From NCBI RefSeq assembly GCF_002021565.1, contig NZ_MSZX01000020.1:27-64026 (forward strand): a stretch of DNA of 64,000 bases, read 5' to 3'. The position numbers and the translations under genes were made by a program. The notes below the pieces were generated by a model. The model did no database searches. It was not told the origin of the DNA and saw nothing but the letters and a program-made list of their open reading frames with translations. The stretch comes from Paenibacillus selenitireducens. GTDB taxonomy: Bacteria; Bacillota; Bacilli; Paenibacillales; Paenibacillaceae. The stretch's first letter is position 1. Each line of letters opens with the position of its first letter. Below, one piece after another: positions 46,273-54,427 of this stretch.

Positions 46273-48243
46273 ATGATACCCATGAACAAAACAATAGGGT
46301 TGTTAGCTCATGTCGATGCGGGTAAAACGACATTTGCGGAACAACTCCTTTATCATACGAATAGTATCCGCAGTCGAGGCAGGGTGGATCACCAAGATGC
46401 CTTTCTCGATAGTCATGCCATGGAGAAAGCACGCGGAATTACGATCTTCGCGGGTCAAGCCGTCATGACCTACAAAAACTCAACCTATTACCTCATGGAT
46501 ACGCCGGGACATGTTGATTTTTCAGCAGAAATGGAACGGGCAATACAGGTCATGGATTACGCGGTTGTCATTGTGAGCGCTGTAGAAGGCGTTGAAGGAC
46601 ATACGGAAACCGTGTGGCAGCTGCTGGAGAAGTATAACATTCCAACGGTCTTATTCATCAATAAAATCGATCGAAGCGGTGCGGATGTATCGGCGGTATT
46701 ATCCGAAATCCACGCCCAACTGACACCGCATGCGCTACACGTCAATGGATCTTTGTTGCATGGGGAGATGACGGAGGACGTTATTCTATTTACGGCGGAG
46801 CGGGATGAAGAATTGTTCGAAGCTTACGTTGAGGGGAAGGCGCGTTCCTCACAAGTGACGGAATCCATGGCTCAGCTCATTCAGGAACGCGCACTCTTTA
46901 TGGTGATGAGCGGATCCGCTTTATTAGATCAAGGGATGACCGAATTTATGGAGAATGTCGAGCATTTGACCCGTACTGTGTATGATGATAATCAGGCTTT
47001 TGCAGCCAAGGTATTCAAGATACGTCATGATCCGCAAGGTTCCCGTGTCACGTTTATGAAATTAACGCAAGGACAGATGTCGGTCAGGGATGAGTTGACT
47101 TATACGAACGGGAACGGCGAAGAGATGACGGAGAAGATCACTTCAATCCGGGTCTATAATGGAGATAAATATACGATGGCAGATTATGCAAAGGCAGGGC
47201 AGCTGATTGCCGTAACTGGACTAACGCAAGCGCGTGCTGGAGATGGGCTTGGATATCTGGATACCCGAGCGGAGTATCAATTGATTGCAGCACTCAAGTC
47301 GAAGGTGATCTATCCTGCAACCTATTCTGTGCGGGAAGTGCTGCATTGCTTTCAAGTATTAGATGCGGAGGACCCTTCCCTTCATGTGACATGGGATGAA
47401 GGACTTCAGGAGCTGCATGTACATGTGATGGGCGCGATACAGCTTGAGGTTTTGGAACAGGTTGTTAGAGAGCGTTTTGGGATGATGGTCAGCTTCGGAA
47501 CGCCAGAAATATTGTACTATGAGACGATAACGAAAGAGTCGCGGGGGTATGGACATTTTGAACCGCTAGGGCATTACGCGGAAGTCCACTTGAAGCTGGA
47601 ACCGGGTGTCCCGAACAGCGGTGTGGTCGCCATGAACGCTTGCCATGCGGATGATCTGAGTAATGGCTATCAACACTTAATCTTGCAGCATGTGACAGAA
47701 GCAGAGCATCACGGACTATTAACAGGGTCACCGCTGACCGATGTTATCGTAACGTTGATGACGGGGAGGGCGCATAATAAGCACACCAGCGGCGGTGATT
47801 TCAGGGAAGCGACCCGCAGAGCCTTACGTCAAGGATTAGAACAGGCTGAGATGGTGCTTCTAGAGCCTTATTATACGTTTAAAATTAAAGTGGATTTGGT
47901 TCATATCGGAAGAGTGATGTCCGACATTCAGCAAGCACACGGTTCTTTTGACGCACCGGAAATGTATGAGGATAAAGCCATTCTGACAGGAATCGCTCCT
48001 GTAGCAACCTTTATGCAGTACGGACTGGAGCTGGCTTCTTTCACGAAGGGCAAGGGGGCTCTTACGCTCCAACTGGCCGGATATCAGCCCTGTCATCAAG
48101 CGGAAGCCGTGATTTCTGAGCGGAAATATGATAAGAATGCCGATCTGGTGTATACGTCTTCCTCTATTTTTTGTTCGAAAGGACAAGCATATAGCGTACC
48201 TTGGACGGAAGCGGAACGTCATATGCATATCCGTGATAAATAA
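46273..48243 (+). CDS. Tet(M)/Tet(W)-like ribosomal protection GTPase
   Basis: EF-G-like translational GTPase of 656 residues. G1 is AHVDAGKTT, G3 is DTPGHVDF, G4 is NKID, and the effector region is ARGITIF. Domain order fits Tet(M)-type proteins that remove tetracycline from the ribosome. The effector loop differs from Tet(M) (which has GITIQT), so whether it gives resistance or has another ribosome-rescue role is open. AAGG is 5 bases before the ATG at 46273. No mobile element is adjacent; it looks chromosomal. Confidence 0.82.
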   Translation: MIPMNKTIGLLAHVDAGKTTFAEQLLYHTNSIRSRGRVDHQDAFLDSHAMEKARGITIFAGQAVMTYKNSTYYLMDTPGHVDFSAEMERAIQVMDYAVVIVSAVEGVEGHTETVWQLLEKYNIPTVLFINKIDRSGADVSAVLSEIHAQLTPHALHVNGSLLHGEMTEDVILFTAERDEELFEAYVEGKARSSQVTESMAQLIQERALFMVMSGSALLDQGMTEFMENVEHLTRTVYDDNQAFAAKVFKIRHDPQGSRVTFMKLTQGQMSVRDELTYTNGNGEEMTEKITSIRVYNGDKYTMADYAKAGQLIAVTGLTQARAGDGLGYLDTRAEYQLIAALKSKVIYPATYSVREVLHCFQVLDAEDPSLHVTWDEGLQELHVHVMGAIQLEVLEQVVRERFGMMVSFGTPEILYYETITKESRGYGHFEPLGHYAEVHLKLEPGVPNSGVVAMNACHADDLSNGYQHLILQHVTEAEHHGLLTGSPLTDVIVTLMTGRAHNKHTSGGDFREATRRALRQGLEQAEMVLLEPYYTFKIKVDLVHIGRVMSDIQQAHGSFDAPEMYEDKAILTGIAPVATFMQYGLELASFTKGKGALTLQLAGYQPCHQAEAVISERKYDKNADLVYTSSSIFCSKGQAYSVPWTEAERHMHIRDK

Positions 48244-48284
48244 TCGGATCTAATTGATTAAGCGCACAGATGTGTTTTGAGGCA

Positions 48285-48950
48285 TTATTTTGCATGGATA
48301 TCATCCGGACGATCGCCTTCTTGATGAAGTCCCGTAGGGTGCGGCATTTGTCTCTTCGTTCGATAAACGGTATTCATCCGACGATCCTGAAGGAACGCAA
48401 GCAATTGTTTTGCCATATATTTCGCGGTGTATTTATAATCATCCTGGATCCACTCCATAATCATGCCTAAAATGGCGTAGGCTTGATAGCTGGCATACAA
48501 CTCATAATTGATGTCCGGATTGGACTGCCAATTATCGAGATCTTGTAGAGCGAGTTGCTTCAATTCATTGCCGATTCGAATCTGAAACCCGGATAATGCT
48601 CTGGATTTCATGACAAGGGTGTAGAATGTCGCATTTTTCTCCACATGATCAAATATTTTAATGGCTGAAGAGGTTAAGTCTTTCAAAGCAAATGTATCGG
48701 TATGTTGATACGGCTCACGATAGGATGCGATGAGATCCGTGATGACATCATCTACGATCTCGTCTAACAGTTCCTCTTTATACTGATAATGTTTATAAAA
48801 GGTTCCTCGATTTAGGTTCGCTCGGAGGACGATGTCTGTAATGGTGATTTCTTTGAAATCGTTCGTCTGCATTAACGAGAGCAGGGATTCTTGTAGAGCC
48901 ATCTTCGATTTTTGAATTCTTCGATCCGTTGTAGTTGTTTTTCTAGGCAT
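48285..48950 (-). CDS. TetR-family transcriptional regulator
   Basis: Repressor of 221 residues. The N-terminal helix-turn-helix is ITITDIVLRANLNRGTFYKHY; the C-terminal domain is helical. The last ~25 residues (QMPHPTGLHQEGDRPDDIHAK) are hydrophilic and not typical. AAGGAG precedes the ATG. It is divergent from the SDR gene, which is probably its target together with itself; inverted repeats lie between them. Its end is 41 bases from the convergent Tet-like gene. Confidence 0.85.
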   Translation of the reverse strand: MPRKTTTTDRRIQKSKMALQESLLSLMQTNDFKEITITDIVLRANLNRGTFYKHYQYKEELLDEIVDDVITDLIASYREPYQHTDTFALKDLTSSAIKIFDHVEKNATFYTLVMKSRALSGFQIRIGNELKQLALQDLDNWQSNPDINYELYASYQAYAILGMIMEWIQDDYKYTAKYMAKQLLAFLQDRRMNTVYRTKRQMPHPTGLHQEGDRPDDIHAK

Positions 48951-48978
48951 AATGATGCTCCTTTGTGCAATATTACGA

Positions 48979-49099
48979 GTTCGTGTACGAAACGAGACAT
49001 ATCTGTTCGTTAGTCAACAGGTGGGACTTGTTTTGCTTATTGTAAAAAGAGTCTATGATTTATTATACTATAAATAGTTAAATAATGAACATTTGTTCA
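48979..49099. promoter_or_regulatory. Divergent TetR/SDR promoter region with inverted repeats
   Basis: Two candidate operators: TTCGT-GT-ACGAA (48980-48991) near the TetR start, and TGAACATTTGTTCA (49086-49099) upstream of the SDR gene. Both have 5-6 bp arms as usual for TetR dimers. Binding is inferred. Confidence 0.4.
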
Positions 49100-49146
49100 A
49101 TAAAATTAACTTTGGAACATCATTTGAGAATAGGGAGGACATACAC

Positions 49147-49905
49147 ATGAAACTTCAAGATAAGGTTGCAGTCGTTACTGGAGCAGCATCAGGAATGGGC
49201 AAGGCGATTGCTGCGCTGTACGCTGCGGAAGGGGCCAAAGTCGTTGTCTCCGATATAAATTTAGAAGCTGCTCAAAAAACCGTTGAAGTGATTCAATCGA
49301 ACGGCGGCGAAGCGATCGCAGTGGCTGCGAATGTTACGAAAGAAGAAGATATCCAACAGCTCATTGACACGGCTGTGAGCACGTATGGCACCTTGGATAT
49401 TTTAGTGAATAATGCGGGAATCATGGATAATTTTGTCCCTGCGGCAGAAGTAACAGATGAACTTTGGGAACGAATTTTTGCTATTAACACAACAGGTCCG
49501 ATGCGTGCAATCCGCAAAGCGCTTCCTATTTTCTTGGAAAAAGGAAACGGAGTCATTGTTAACGTAGCCTCGGCAGGCGGATTGATGGGCTCAAGAGCGG
49601 GAGCAGCATACACCTCTGCGAAGCACGCCGTTATCGGATTGACGAAAAACGTAGGGTTTCAATATGCGACATCCGGTATTCGTTGCAATGCGATCGCTCC
49701 CGGTGCGGTGAATACGAATATCAGTACTTCGATCAATCAACCGAATGAATTTGGGATGCAGCGGGCGATGGTTGGAATGAACGTTAACCCAAGAGTGGGT
49801 GAATCTGAAGAAATTGCGAAAGTGGCCTTATTCCTGGCTTCGGAAGATTCTAGCTTTGTGAATGCAACCGTTGTTACGGCGGATGCCGGCTGGACCGCGT
49901 ACTAA
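49147..49905 (+). CDS. Short-chain dehydrogenase/reductase
   Basis: Classical SDR of 252 residues. The NAD(P)-binding loop is TGAASGMGKAIA, NNAG follows at NAGIMD, the catalytic serine is in NVASAGG and the YxxxK pair in YTSAKHAVIG. An aspartate in VVSDINLEAA suggests NAD+ preference. Substrate unknown. The ATG at 49147 follows GGGAGGAC; a longer frame from 49093 crosses the operator region. Likely repressed by the divergent TetR. A terminator follows. Confidence 0.9.
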   Translation: MKLQDKVAVVTGAASGMGKAIAALYAAEGAKVVVSDINLEAAQKTVEVIQSNGGEAIAVAANVTKEEDIQQLIDTAVSTYGTLDILVNNAGIMDNFVPAAEVTDELWERIFAINTTGPMRAIRKALPIFLEKGNGVIVNVASAGGLMGSRAGAAYTSAKHAVIGLTKNVGFQYATSGIRCNAIAPGAVNTNISTSINQPNEFGMQRAMVGMNVNPRVGESEEIAKVALFLASEDSSFVNATVVTADAGWTAY

Positions 49906-49930
49906 GATTGTGAAGTCATTGTGAATTGTG

Positions 49931-49977
49931 ATCGAGCCTCGAATAGATGAGATTTATTATCTGTTTGGGGCTTTTTT
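49931..49977 (+). terminator. Terminator after the SDR gene
   Basis: An imperfect stem AGCCTCGAATAGAT / ATCTGTTTGGGGCT followed by T6. Confidence 0.65.
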
Positions 49978-49981
49978 GTAC

Positions 49982-50028
49982 AAAAAAACTGTCAGCGATG
50001 AGTTGAGATTTCCCATCGCTGACAGCTT
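49982..50028 (-). terminator. Terminator after the siderophore-binding lipoprotein gene
   Basis: A perfect 12-bp stem CTGTCAGCGATG / CATCGCTGACAG with a T7 run on the minus strand. Confidence 0.9.
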
Positions 50029-50037
50029 CATTCGACA

Positions 50038-51006
50038 TTATACATTCAATTTCTCAAACCGAGCTTGAATATCCTCGATTAATAGCTTCGCGGCGATAAT
50101 ACCGCCTGCTGTATTCCAAATCGGCTCGTTCACGTTAAAGGCTCGTTGGTTTTTAACGACATTCAGGTTTTTTCCTAAGGGACTCTCCAGCCATTCCTTT
50201 GCCGTTTTCGTGGCACCCGTCTCACCCTCACGATCCGAAGTGAAGTAGAAAAATACGTCTCCATCAAGTTCTGGAATTTGCTCGTTGGTAATATCGGCGG
50301 AGAATTCATCTTTGTTCTGCGCTTCTGGACGAGTGAAACCTAATTGATCCAAGATGATGCCTGCAAAGTTGTTTTTGTAGTATACGCGCACTTTCTCTGG
50401 TTGAAACCTTGCCAATGAAATACGCAACTTCGTTTTATCGCCGAGCGCTGTTTTCGTCTGCTCGATAGATTGATGATATGAATCTACAATAGCTTGCCCT
50501 TCGGCTTCTTTATTGAGCGCTTGTGCATACAGTTGAAAATTCTCAATCATGCTGTCACCGAGATTTTCTGTAAAAACAGTGGGCGCGATGCTGGATAACT
50601 GCGTATACACTTTTTCCTGTCTAACCTTCGTTCCTAAGATAAGATCAGGTTTTAAGCTGGCAATGAGTTCAAGATTCGGCTGCGTTTCATCGCCAATGAC
50701 CTGTACACCGTCCATTTGATCTTTGATATGATCATACCATGGATTGCCTATCCAAGACTTCACCGCGGCGACGGGTTTAATCCCTAATTCCAAGAGGGAC
50801 TCTGTGCCTTGATTCGTTAAAACAACGATGCGCTTCGGGGTTCCTGTAATTTTGGTTTCGCCCATCGCATGTTTAATGGTACGGGCAGGCGCTTCATTGC
50901 TGCTTTCTTCCGATGAATTGACTACATTTTGATTAGCGCATGCGACAAAGAGCAAAGACATGGCAATGAGTAGGGTGAAGGCCACCCATTTTTTTGATCT
51001 GAACAT
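50038..51006 (-). CDS. Iron-siderophore ABC-transporter substrate-binding lipoprotein
   Basis: Type III periplasmic-binding-like lipoprotein of 322 residues: the lipobox LLFVAC ends the signal, and the ligand domain (TroA/FhuD fold) starts at PKRIVVLTNQGTESLLELG and has NLELIASLKPDLILG. It resembles YfiY/FecB-type iron-siderophore binding proteins. No permease or ATPase genes are adjacent, so it must use a transporter encoded elsewhere. A near-perfect Fur box lies upstream. Confidence 0.9.
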   Translation of the reverse strand: MFRSKKWVAFTLLIAMSLLFVACANQNVVNSSEESSNEAPARTIKHAMGETKITGTPKRIVVLTNQGTESLLELGIKPVAAVKSWIGNPWYDHIKDQMDGVQVIGDETQPNLELIASLKPDLILGTKVRQEKVYTQLSSIAPTVFTENLGDSMIENFQLYAQALNKEAEGQAIVDSYHQSIEQTKTALGDKTKLRISLARFQPEKVRVYYKNNFAGIILDQLGFTRPEAQNKDEFSADITNEQIPELDGDVFFYFTSDREGETGATKTAKEWLESPLGKNLNVVKNQRAFNVNEPIWNTAGGIIAAKLLIEDIQARFEKLNV

Positions 51007-51037
51007 GAAGTACGTCCCCTTTCGTTCACGATGTTAC

Positions 51038-51056
51038 AATAATGATTATCATTATC
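51038..51056 (-). promoter_or_regulatory. Fur box for the siderophore-binding protein gene
   Basis: AATAATGATTATCATTATC matches 18 of 19 positions of the Fur consensus, about 32 bases upstream of the lipoprotein start. Confidence 0.88.
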
Positions 51057-51119
51057 AATTGAAAAATCACAGAGATCCCCCTCATTTGATGTGAAGAGCT
51101 ACTTTATCAAAGTAATGTG

Positions 51120-51134
51120 ACATGTGTAACATGT
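51120..51134. promoter_or_regulatory. Inverted repeat upstream of the TetR gene
   Basis: ACATGT-GTA-ACATGT, two self-complementary half-sites, with GTG before and GG after, about 85 bases upstream of the TetR start. A TATAGT follows. A candidate autoregulatory operator. Confidence 0.35.
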
Positions 51135-51217
51135 GGTATAGTTGTAACATTAATATAAATATATTTTTCATGCAATGTTTCATCGGTTAATCATGATAAA
51201 AATAGACAGATATAAGG

Positions 51218-51802
51218 ATGTGTCACACTTTGAATGGGCAGCCCAACAAGCTAGCTTTAAGGTCGCAAGAATGGATCCAAACCGCATTATTTCAACTCAT
51301 GGAGAAGAAACCGTACTCTCACATATCGATCACAGAAATTGCAGATCGGGCAGGGCTTGCGCGGCAAACCCTTTATCGTAATTATCAAGACAAGGACGAT
51401 ATTCTGTTGAATTATTTAGATAAATTCATGAAGAGAATGATGGAGGATGTTAGTAGTATATTTGAAGTCAATGAGGAGATGTTCGTTACACTGTTTCGCA
51501 ATTGGAGACTTTACGCGCCTTCCGCATTGATACATAACATCGTTATCAAAGATCGAAAGATTAGACAGCTTATCTATAAAAGTATCTGTGATTACTTCGA
51601 TCAGCTATTCAACAGCATTGCACCAGAACAAGAGATCATAGAAATGCCAACGAATACGTACAAATTATATGCCCATAAATCCTTGTCTTCGATTGTACAT
51701 TTGATGCTAATTGAGTGGACAATACATGAATTTCATCTGACACCGGAAGAAATCGGACGGTTAGTGAATGATTTGACCGCTTCGATCCGTTCTCATGTAT
51801 AG
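51218..51802 (+). CDS. TetR-family transcriptional regulator
   Basis: Regulator of up to 194 residues with helix-turn-helix ISITEIADRAGLARQTLYRNY and a C-terminal domain of the TetR_C_33/YcfQ-like kind (FRNWRLYAPSALIHNIV). The ATG at 51218 touches AAGG; a TTG at 51230 would have better spacing (MNGQPNKLAL...). It is divergent from the siderophore-binding gene, ~210 bp apart. Target unknown. It is convergent with the agr-like peptide gene, with a bidirectional terminator between. Confidence 0.82.
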   Translation: MCHTLNGQPNKLALRSQEWIQTALFQLMEKKPYSHISITEIADRAGLARQTLYRNYQDKDDILLNYLDKFMKRMMEDVSSIFEVNEEMFVTLFRNWRLYAPSALIHNIVIKDRKIRQLIYKSICDYFDQLFNSIAPEQEIIEMPTNTYKLYAHKSLSSIVHLMLIEWTIHEFHLTPEEIGRLVNDLTASIRSHV

Positions 51803-51822
51803 GTCCTATGAAAATGACGCAG

Positions 51823-51872
51823 TAAAAAAAAGGTATGTTCTTCTCAAATTCATGAGAGGAACATACCTTTTT
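51823..51872. terminator. Bidirectional terminator
   Basis: Stem AAAGGTATGTTCTTCTC / GAGAGGAACATACCTTT with one bulge. T runs follow on both strands (T5 on plus, T8 on minus), so it serves both the TetR gene and the 50-residue peptide gene. Confidence 0.85.
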
Positions 51873-51885
51873 GCGATGATGTCTA

Positions 51886-52038
51886 TTATTTTTGCTTTTG
51901 CTTTAAAGTGTTTTGAGCTTTTTTTTGTTTTGATGGATCATGAAAAAAGATGATAGGTTTATCATCAGACTTTGGATCGCCAATCGTACTCGCTAACTTC
52001 GTGAATGAGTTTGTGATTCTATTCGCTAGTTTTTTCAT
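51886..52038 (-). CDS. 50-residue peptide, candidate agr-type signal precursor without cysteine
   Basis: Short reading frame with a very strong ribosome binding site (GGAAAGGAGGGTG, 9-10 bases before ATG) and its own terminator, directly after the kinase-less membrane protein. It starts MKKLANRITNSFTKLASTIG, a basic amphipathic helix like AgrD leaders, continues with DPKSDDKPIIFFHDP and ends in a Lys/Gln-rich tail. AgrD peptides normally have a Cys (or Ser) ring and an acidic tail; here there is no Cys, one Ser (24) before a hydrophobic PIIFF, and a basic tail. It may be a divergent signal peptide made by the adjacent AgrB, or an unrelated small peptide. Confidence 0.65.
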   Translation of the reverse strand: MKKLANRITNSFTKLASTIGDPKSDDKPIIFFHDPSKQKKAQNTLKQKQK

Positions 52039-52086
52039 GAGTTAATTCACCCTCCTTTCCTGATATTTGTTATGGAATATTACGTT

Positions 52087-52743
52087 TTATATCCAGCTGT
52101 CCTTGGTCTCCTCTTTGTGTTGTAACATGAGGAATACGGTAGTTACGGACAGCAAAATCGTTAGCGAAAGAATGATAAAATGAATATGACTAGCAAACCG
52201 GTTAAAGATGATGAACGAGATAACGATGAAAAAGGCATAGACGAAAGACGAAATCGTAAAAATTTTTAATCTTGAAGTATTGGAAGCCTTTAAATTAATG
52301 CCGCCGTTAAATAGTTTTATATAGGAACAAATGGCTAGTACAATAAAGACAGACAAGATTCTCATGATATATCCTTTTGACGTAACTTGTGTGGTTTCTG
52401 CAAGGTCCATATAGCCGGTCGTAACCGTTACCGTAGCGATAATGAATTGAATAAAGATGTTTGTGATGTACCCGACACATGCATGAAGCAGGGCGATATA
52501 CCATTTTTTCAACGCGAAAAGGTACCGAAGTACTATGGATAAAAAAAGAATCCGGAACAATAAATTCGTCGTGCTATTGGAAAAAAACTCGATAAATAAG
52601 GAAAATATCGTCATGAAACCTGCAGCTAGCAGAATTTTGAATATATTTTCTTTTAGACGCTGTCTAAAAATAGACAAGGAAAGAACGATTAAAGATGTAA
52701 ATTCTAAATAATATAATGATACTTCAGTACCTTGCTGAAACAT
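52087..52743 (-). CDS. Six-helix membrane protein resembling an AgrC sensor domain without kinase
   Basis: Integral membrane protein of 218 residues with about six to seven hydrophobic helices and a short charged end (LQHKEETKDSWI). Helix pattern and size resemble the sensor half of AgrC-type kinases, but no HisKA or GHKL domain follows. It is read in the same direction as, and 48 bases upstream of, the 50-residue peptide gene and is divergent from agrB. Possible roles are peptide receptor, immunity or export accessory; none can be chosen from sequence. Confidence 0.6.
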   Translation of the reverse strand: MFQQGTEVSLYYLEFTSLIVLSLSIFRQRLKENIFKILLAAGFMTIFSLFIEFFSNSTTNLLFRILFLSIVLRYLFALKKWYIALLHACVGYITNIFIQFIIATVTVTTGYMDLAETTQVTSKGYIMRILSVFIVLAICSYIKLFNGGINLKASNTSRLKIFTISSFVYAFFIVISFIIFNRFASHIHFIILSLTILLSVTTVFLMLQHKEETKDSWI

Positions 52744-52912
52744 AGATTCATGCCACCTTAATTATGTATGTATCTGAATCATACGACACGTTTCTACAAG
52801 ATTCAATCTTTTTTGCGTGACCTGTTCAGGAATATTATTAGGGAAGGAAAGAGAGCTGCAAAAGTTGAGATTTTAGGATAATTAAACAAATGAATAGGGG
52901 GATGGTTGCACC

Positions 52913-53443
52913 GTGGTCTATTACTTGGCAGGCTTATTGACGAGATGGATGATGAGAAAAGACGTGGACGGCGTGTATGACGAGGAGCACATCGATATTG
53001 GGAATAAAGTCATCGTGAACTTCATCCTCATCGTCTTGTTGACACTCGTGATTTCCCTTTGGGCCAATACGTTCTGGGCGACGCTGGCTGCAGCCTTAGG
53101 TTTGTGCATGATCCGAAAGTATTCGGGTGGACATCATTTACCGTCGTCGGATCTTTGCGTTCTCTATACGTCTTTGATATTTGTGGCAAGTCCGTGGATT
53201 GCCGGTTATTTCATGTCGGATTATGTGGTGTGGGTCGATGTCATCACCCTATTTCTTACGTTGTCATTATCGCCTTTTGGGACGAAATTTGATTTCATTC
53301 GGCCGCAGCATCTCAAGCTGAAGCTTCTTTCTTGTATTCCGATCGTCCTGAATCTATTATTCTTTCATTGGAACGCAGTAAGTGTGGCGATGTTAATTCA
53401 AGGCCTCCATCTGTTTACGAGCGAAGAGAAAACGTATGGGTGA
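52913..53443 (+). CDS. agrB: AgrB-family peptide-processing membrane protease
   Basis: Accessory gene regulator B protein of 176 residues with about five hydrophobic helices. The catalytic region reads RKYSGGHHLPSSDLC, giving His75-x6-Cys82, the same His-to-Cys spacing as S. aureus AgrB (His77, Cys84). AgrB cleaves the tail from AgrD and forms the thiolactone or lactone ring. The GTG at 52913 is preceded by AGGGGG. The usual agrD gene does not follow; the only nearby small gene is the divergent 50-residue peptide. Confidence 0.9.
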   Translation: MVYYLAGLLTRWMMRKDVDGVYDEEHIDIGNKVIVNFILIVLLTLVISLWANTFWATLAAALGLCMIRKYSGGHHLPSSDLCVLYTSLIFVASPWIAGYFMSDYVVWVDVITLFLTLSLSPFGTKFDFIRPQHLKLKLLSCIPIVLNLLFFHWNAVSVAMLIQGLHLFTSEEKTYG

Positions 53444-53510
53444 GAGGTTTGAATTACACACGTTTTTGGAATCCTATGAGTAGTTAGGTGTACAGAATCG
53501 GAGTGGAATC

Positions 53511-54197
53511 ATGCGAGAAACGATCATTGCTACAATCACAAAAACCAACAACAGAACAAGTCTTTATCACTTTACGAGGGCAAGCAATTTACAGGCAATC
53601 GTGCATTTTGATGCTTTATTCGCAAGCAATAAGATTCATCCATGGTCCATCGGTGAGCGGCGCGCGGAGCCAATCCAAGTGAACTATCAGGATTACGCGA
53701 TAACGATAAATTCTCATATCAAGATTCCTGATGTAATGATTGATCCTGCCAACACACAGGAACAATTTCGAGCTTGCCTGGATCAGCATGTGTTTTTTTG
53801 GCCAACACTAAAAGATTGCCGAAAAATGATGGACACGTATGCGCGAAGGGAACCGGAAGAGAGGTTTGTCGTCTTAGAAATTGATGCGTACTCCTTATTA
53901 TTTGATTATTATCCGGTCGTTAAAATAACGAAATATGATTCGGGCAGTTCACCACGGTTTCCGGCCCGCTGTTCCTATAAGAAGAGCCGGGATATATTCC
54001 TACCATTACAACATTTCAAAAGCATCGTGAATAATACCGTGCCAACAAAAGCCTCCGAGGTTCGGGAAGTTCTCATTGAAGAGCAGGTTCACAATCTGTC
54101 TAAATATATTCTTGCGATTTATATTGAAGATATCGAAGACATTCCAGCATGTTGGAGAGGGCTAGGGAAGCCGATCGCAGATCTGCAAGACGTGTAA
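53511..54197 (+). CDS. ART-like hypothetical protein (DUF7002/DarT-like N-terminus)
   Basis: Soluble protein of 228 residues. SLYHFTRASNLQAIVHFDALFASNKI near the start resembles the Y-H-F/T opening of DarT- and DUF4433-type ADP-ribosyltransferases (key residues YHFT), and LDQHVFFWPTLKDCRKMMDTY followed by FVVLEIDAYSLL resembles DUF7002 proteins. No full catalytic set can be confirmed, and no DarG-like macrodomain antitoxin is adjacent. GGAGTGG precedes the ATG. It lies 67 bases after agrB in the same direction; whether they are linked is unknown. Confidence 0.6.
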   Translation: MRETIIATITKTNNRTSLYHFTRASNLQAIVHFDALFASNKIHPWSIGERRAEPIQVNYQDYAITINSHIKIPDVMIDPANTQEQFRACLDQHVFFWPTLKDCRKMMDTYARREPEERFVVLEIDAYSLLFDYYPVVKITKYDSGSSPRFPARCSYKKSRDIFLPLQHFKSIVNNTVPTKASEVREVLIEEQVHNLSKYILAIYIEDIEDIPACWRGLGKPIADLQDV

Positions 54198-54322
54198 TCA
54201 TTTCAAATACGTTGGGTTTTTACCTAGCGTTTTTTTGTGTACAAATTATAAAAAATGCCACACACAGATCATATGAGTTATACAAGTAAGGATGATGGGG
54301 AAGCTGCGATCGGGTTCATAAA

Positions 54323-54342
54323 TTGCAACGATATCGTTGCAA
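54323..54342. promoter_or_regulatory. Perfect 20-bp palindrome upstream of hcp
   Basis: TTGCAACGATATCGTTGCAA is exactly self-complementary and lies about 86 bases before the hcp start. It has no T run and looks like a dimer-binding operator. The regulator is unknown. Confidence 0.65.
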
Positions 54343-54346
54343 ATAT

Positions 54347-54362
54347 TGTGTGTGTAATCACA
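54347..54362 (+). promoter_or_regulatory. FNR/CRP-type site upstream of hcp
   Basis: TGTGTGTGTAATCACA is one mismatch from TGTGA-N6-TCACA, the site bound by Fnr/Crp-type regulators in Bacillus. It lies 66 bases before the hcp start, where an anaerobic activator would sit. hcp genes are commonly induced without oxygen or by nitric oxide. Confidence 0.6.
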
Positions 54363-54427
54363 CCTTGGGGATTATCCCTCTGTTACGCTGAGGTTACGAA
54401 TGATGATCCATAGGGGAGGATAACGAT

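Noticed and set aside
53444-53510. Possible agrD gene directly after agrB
   Set aside because: The 67-base gap has no start codon with a ribosome binding site and an AgrD-like frame.
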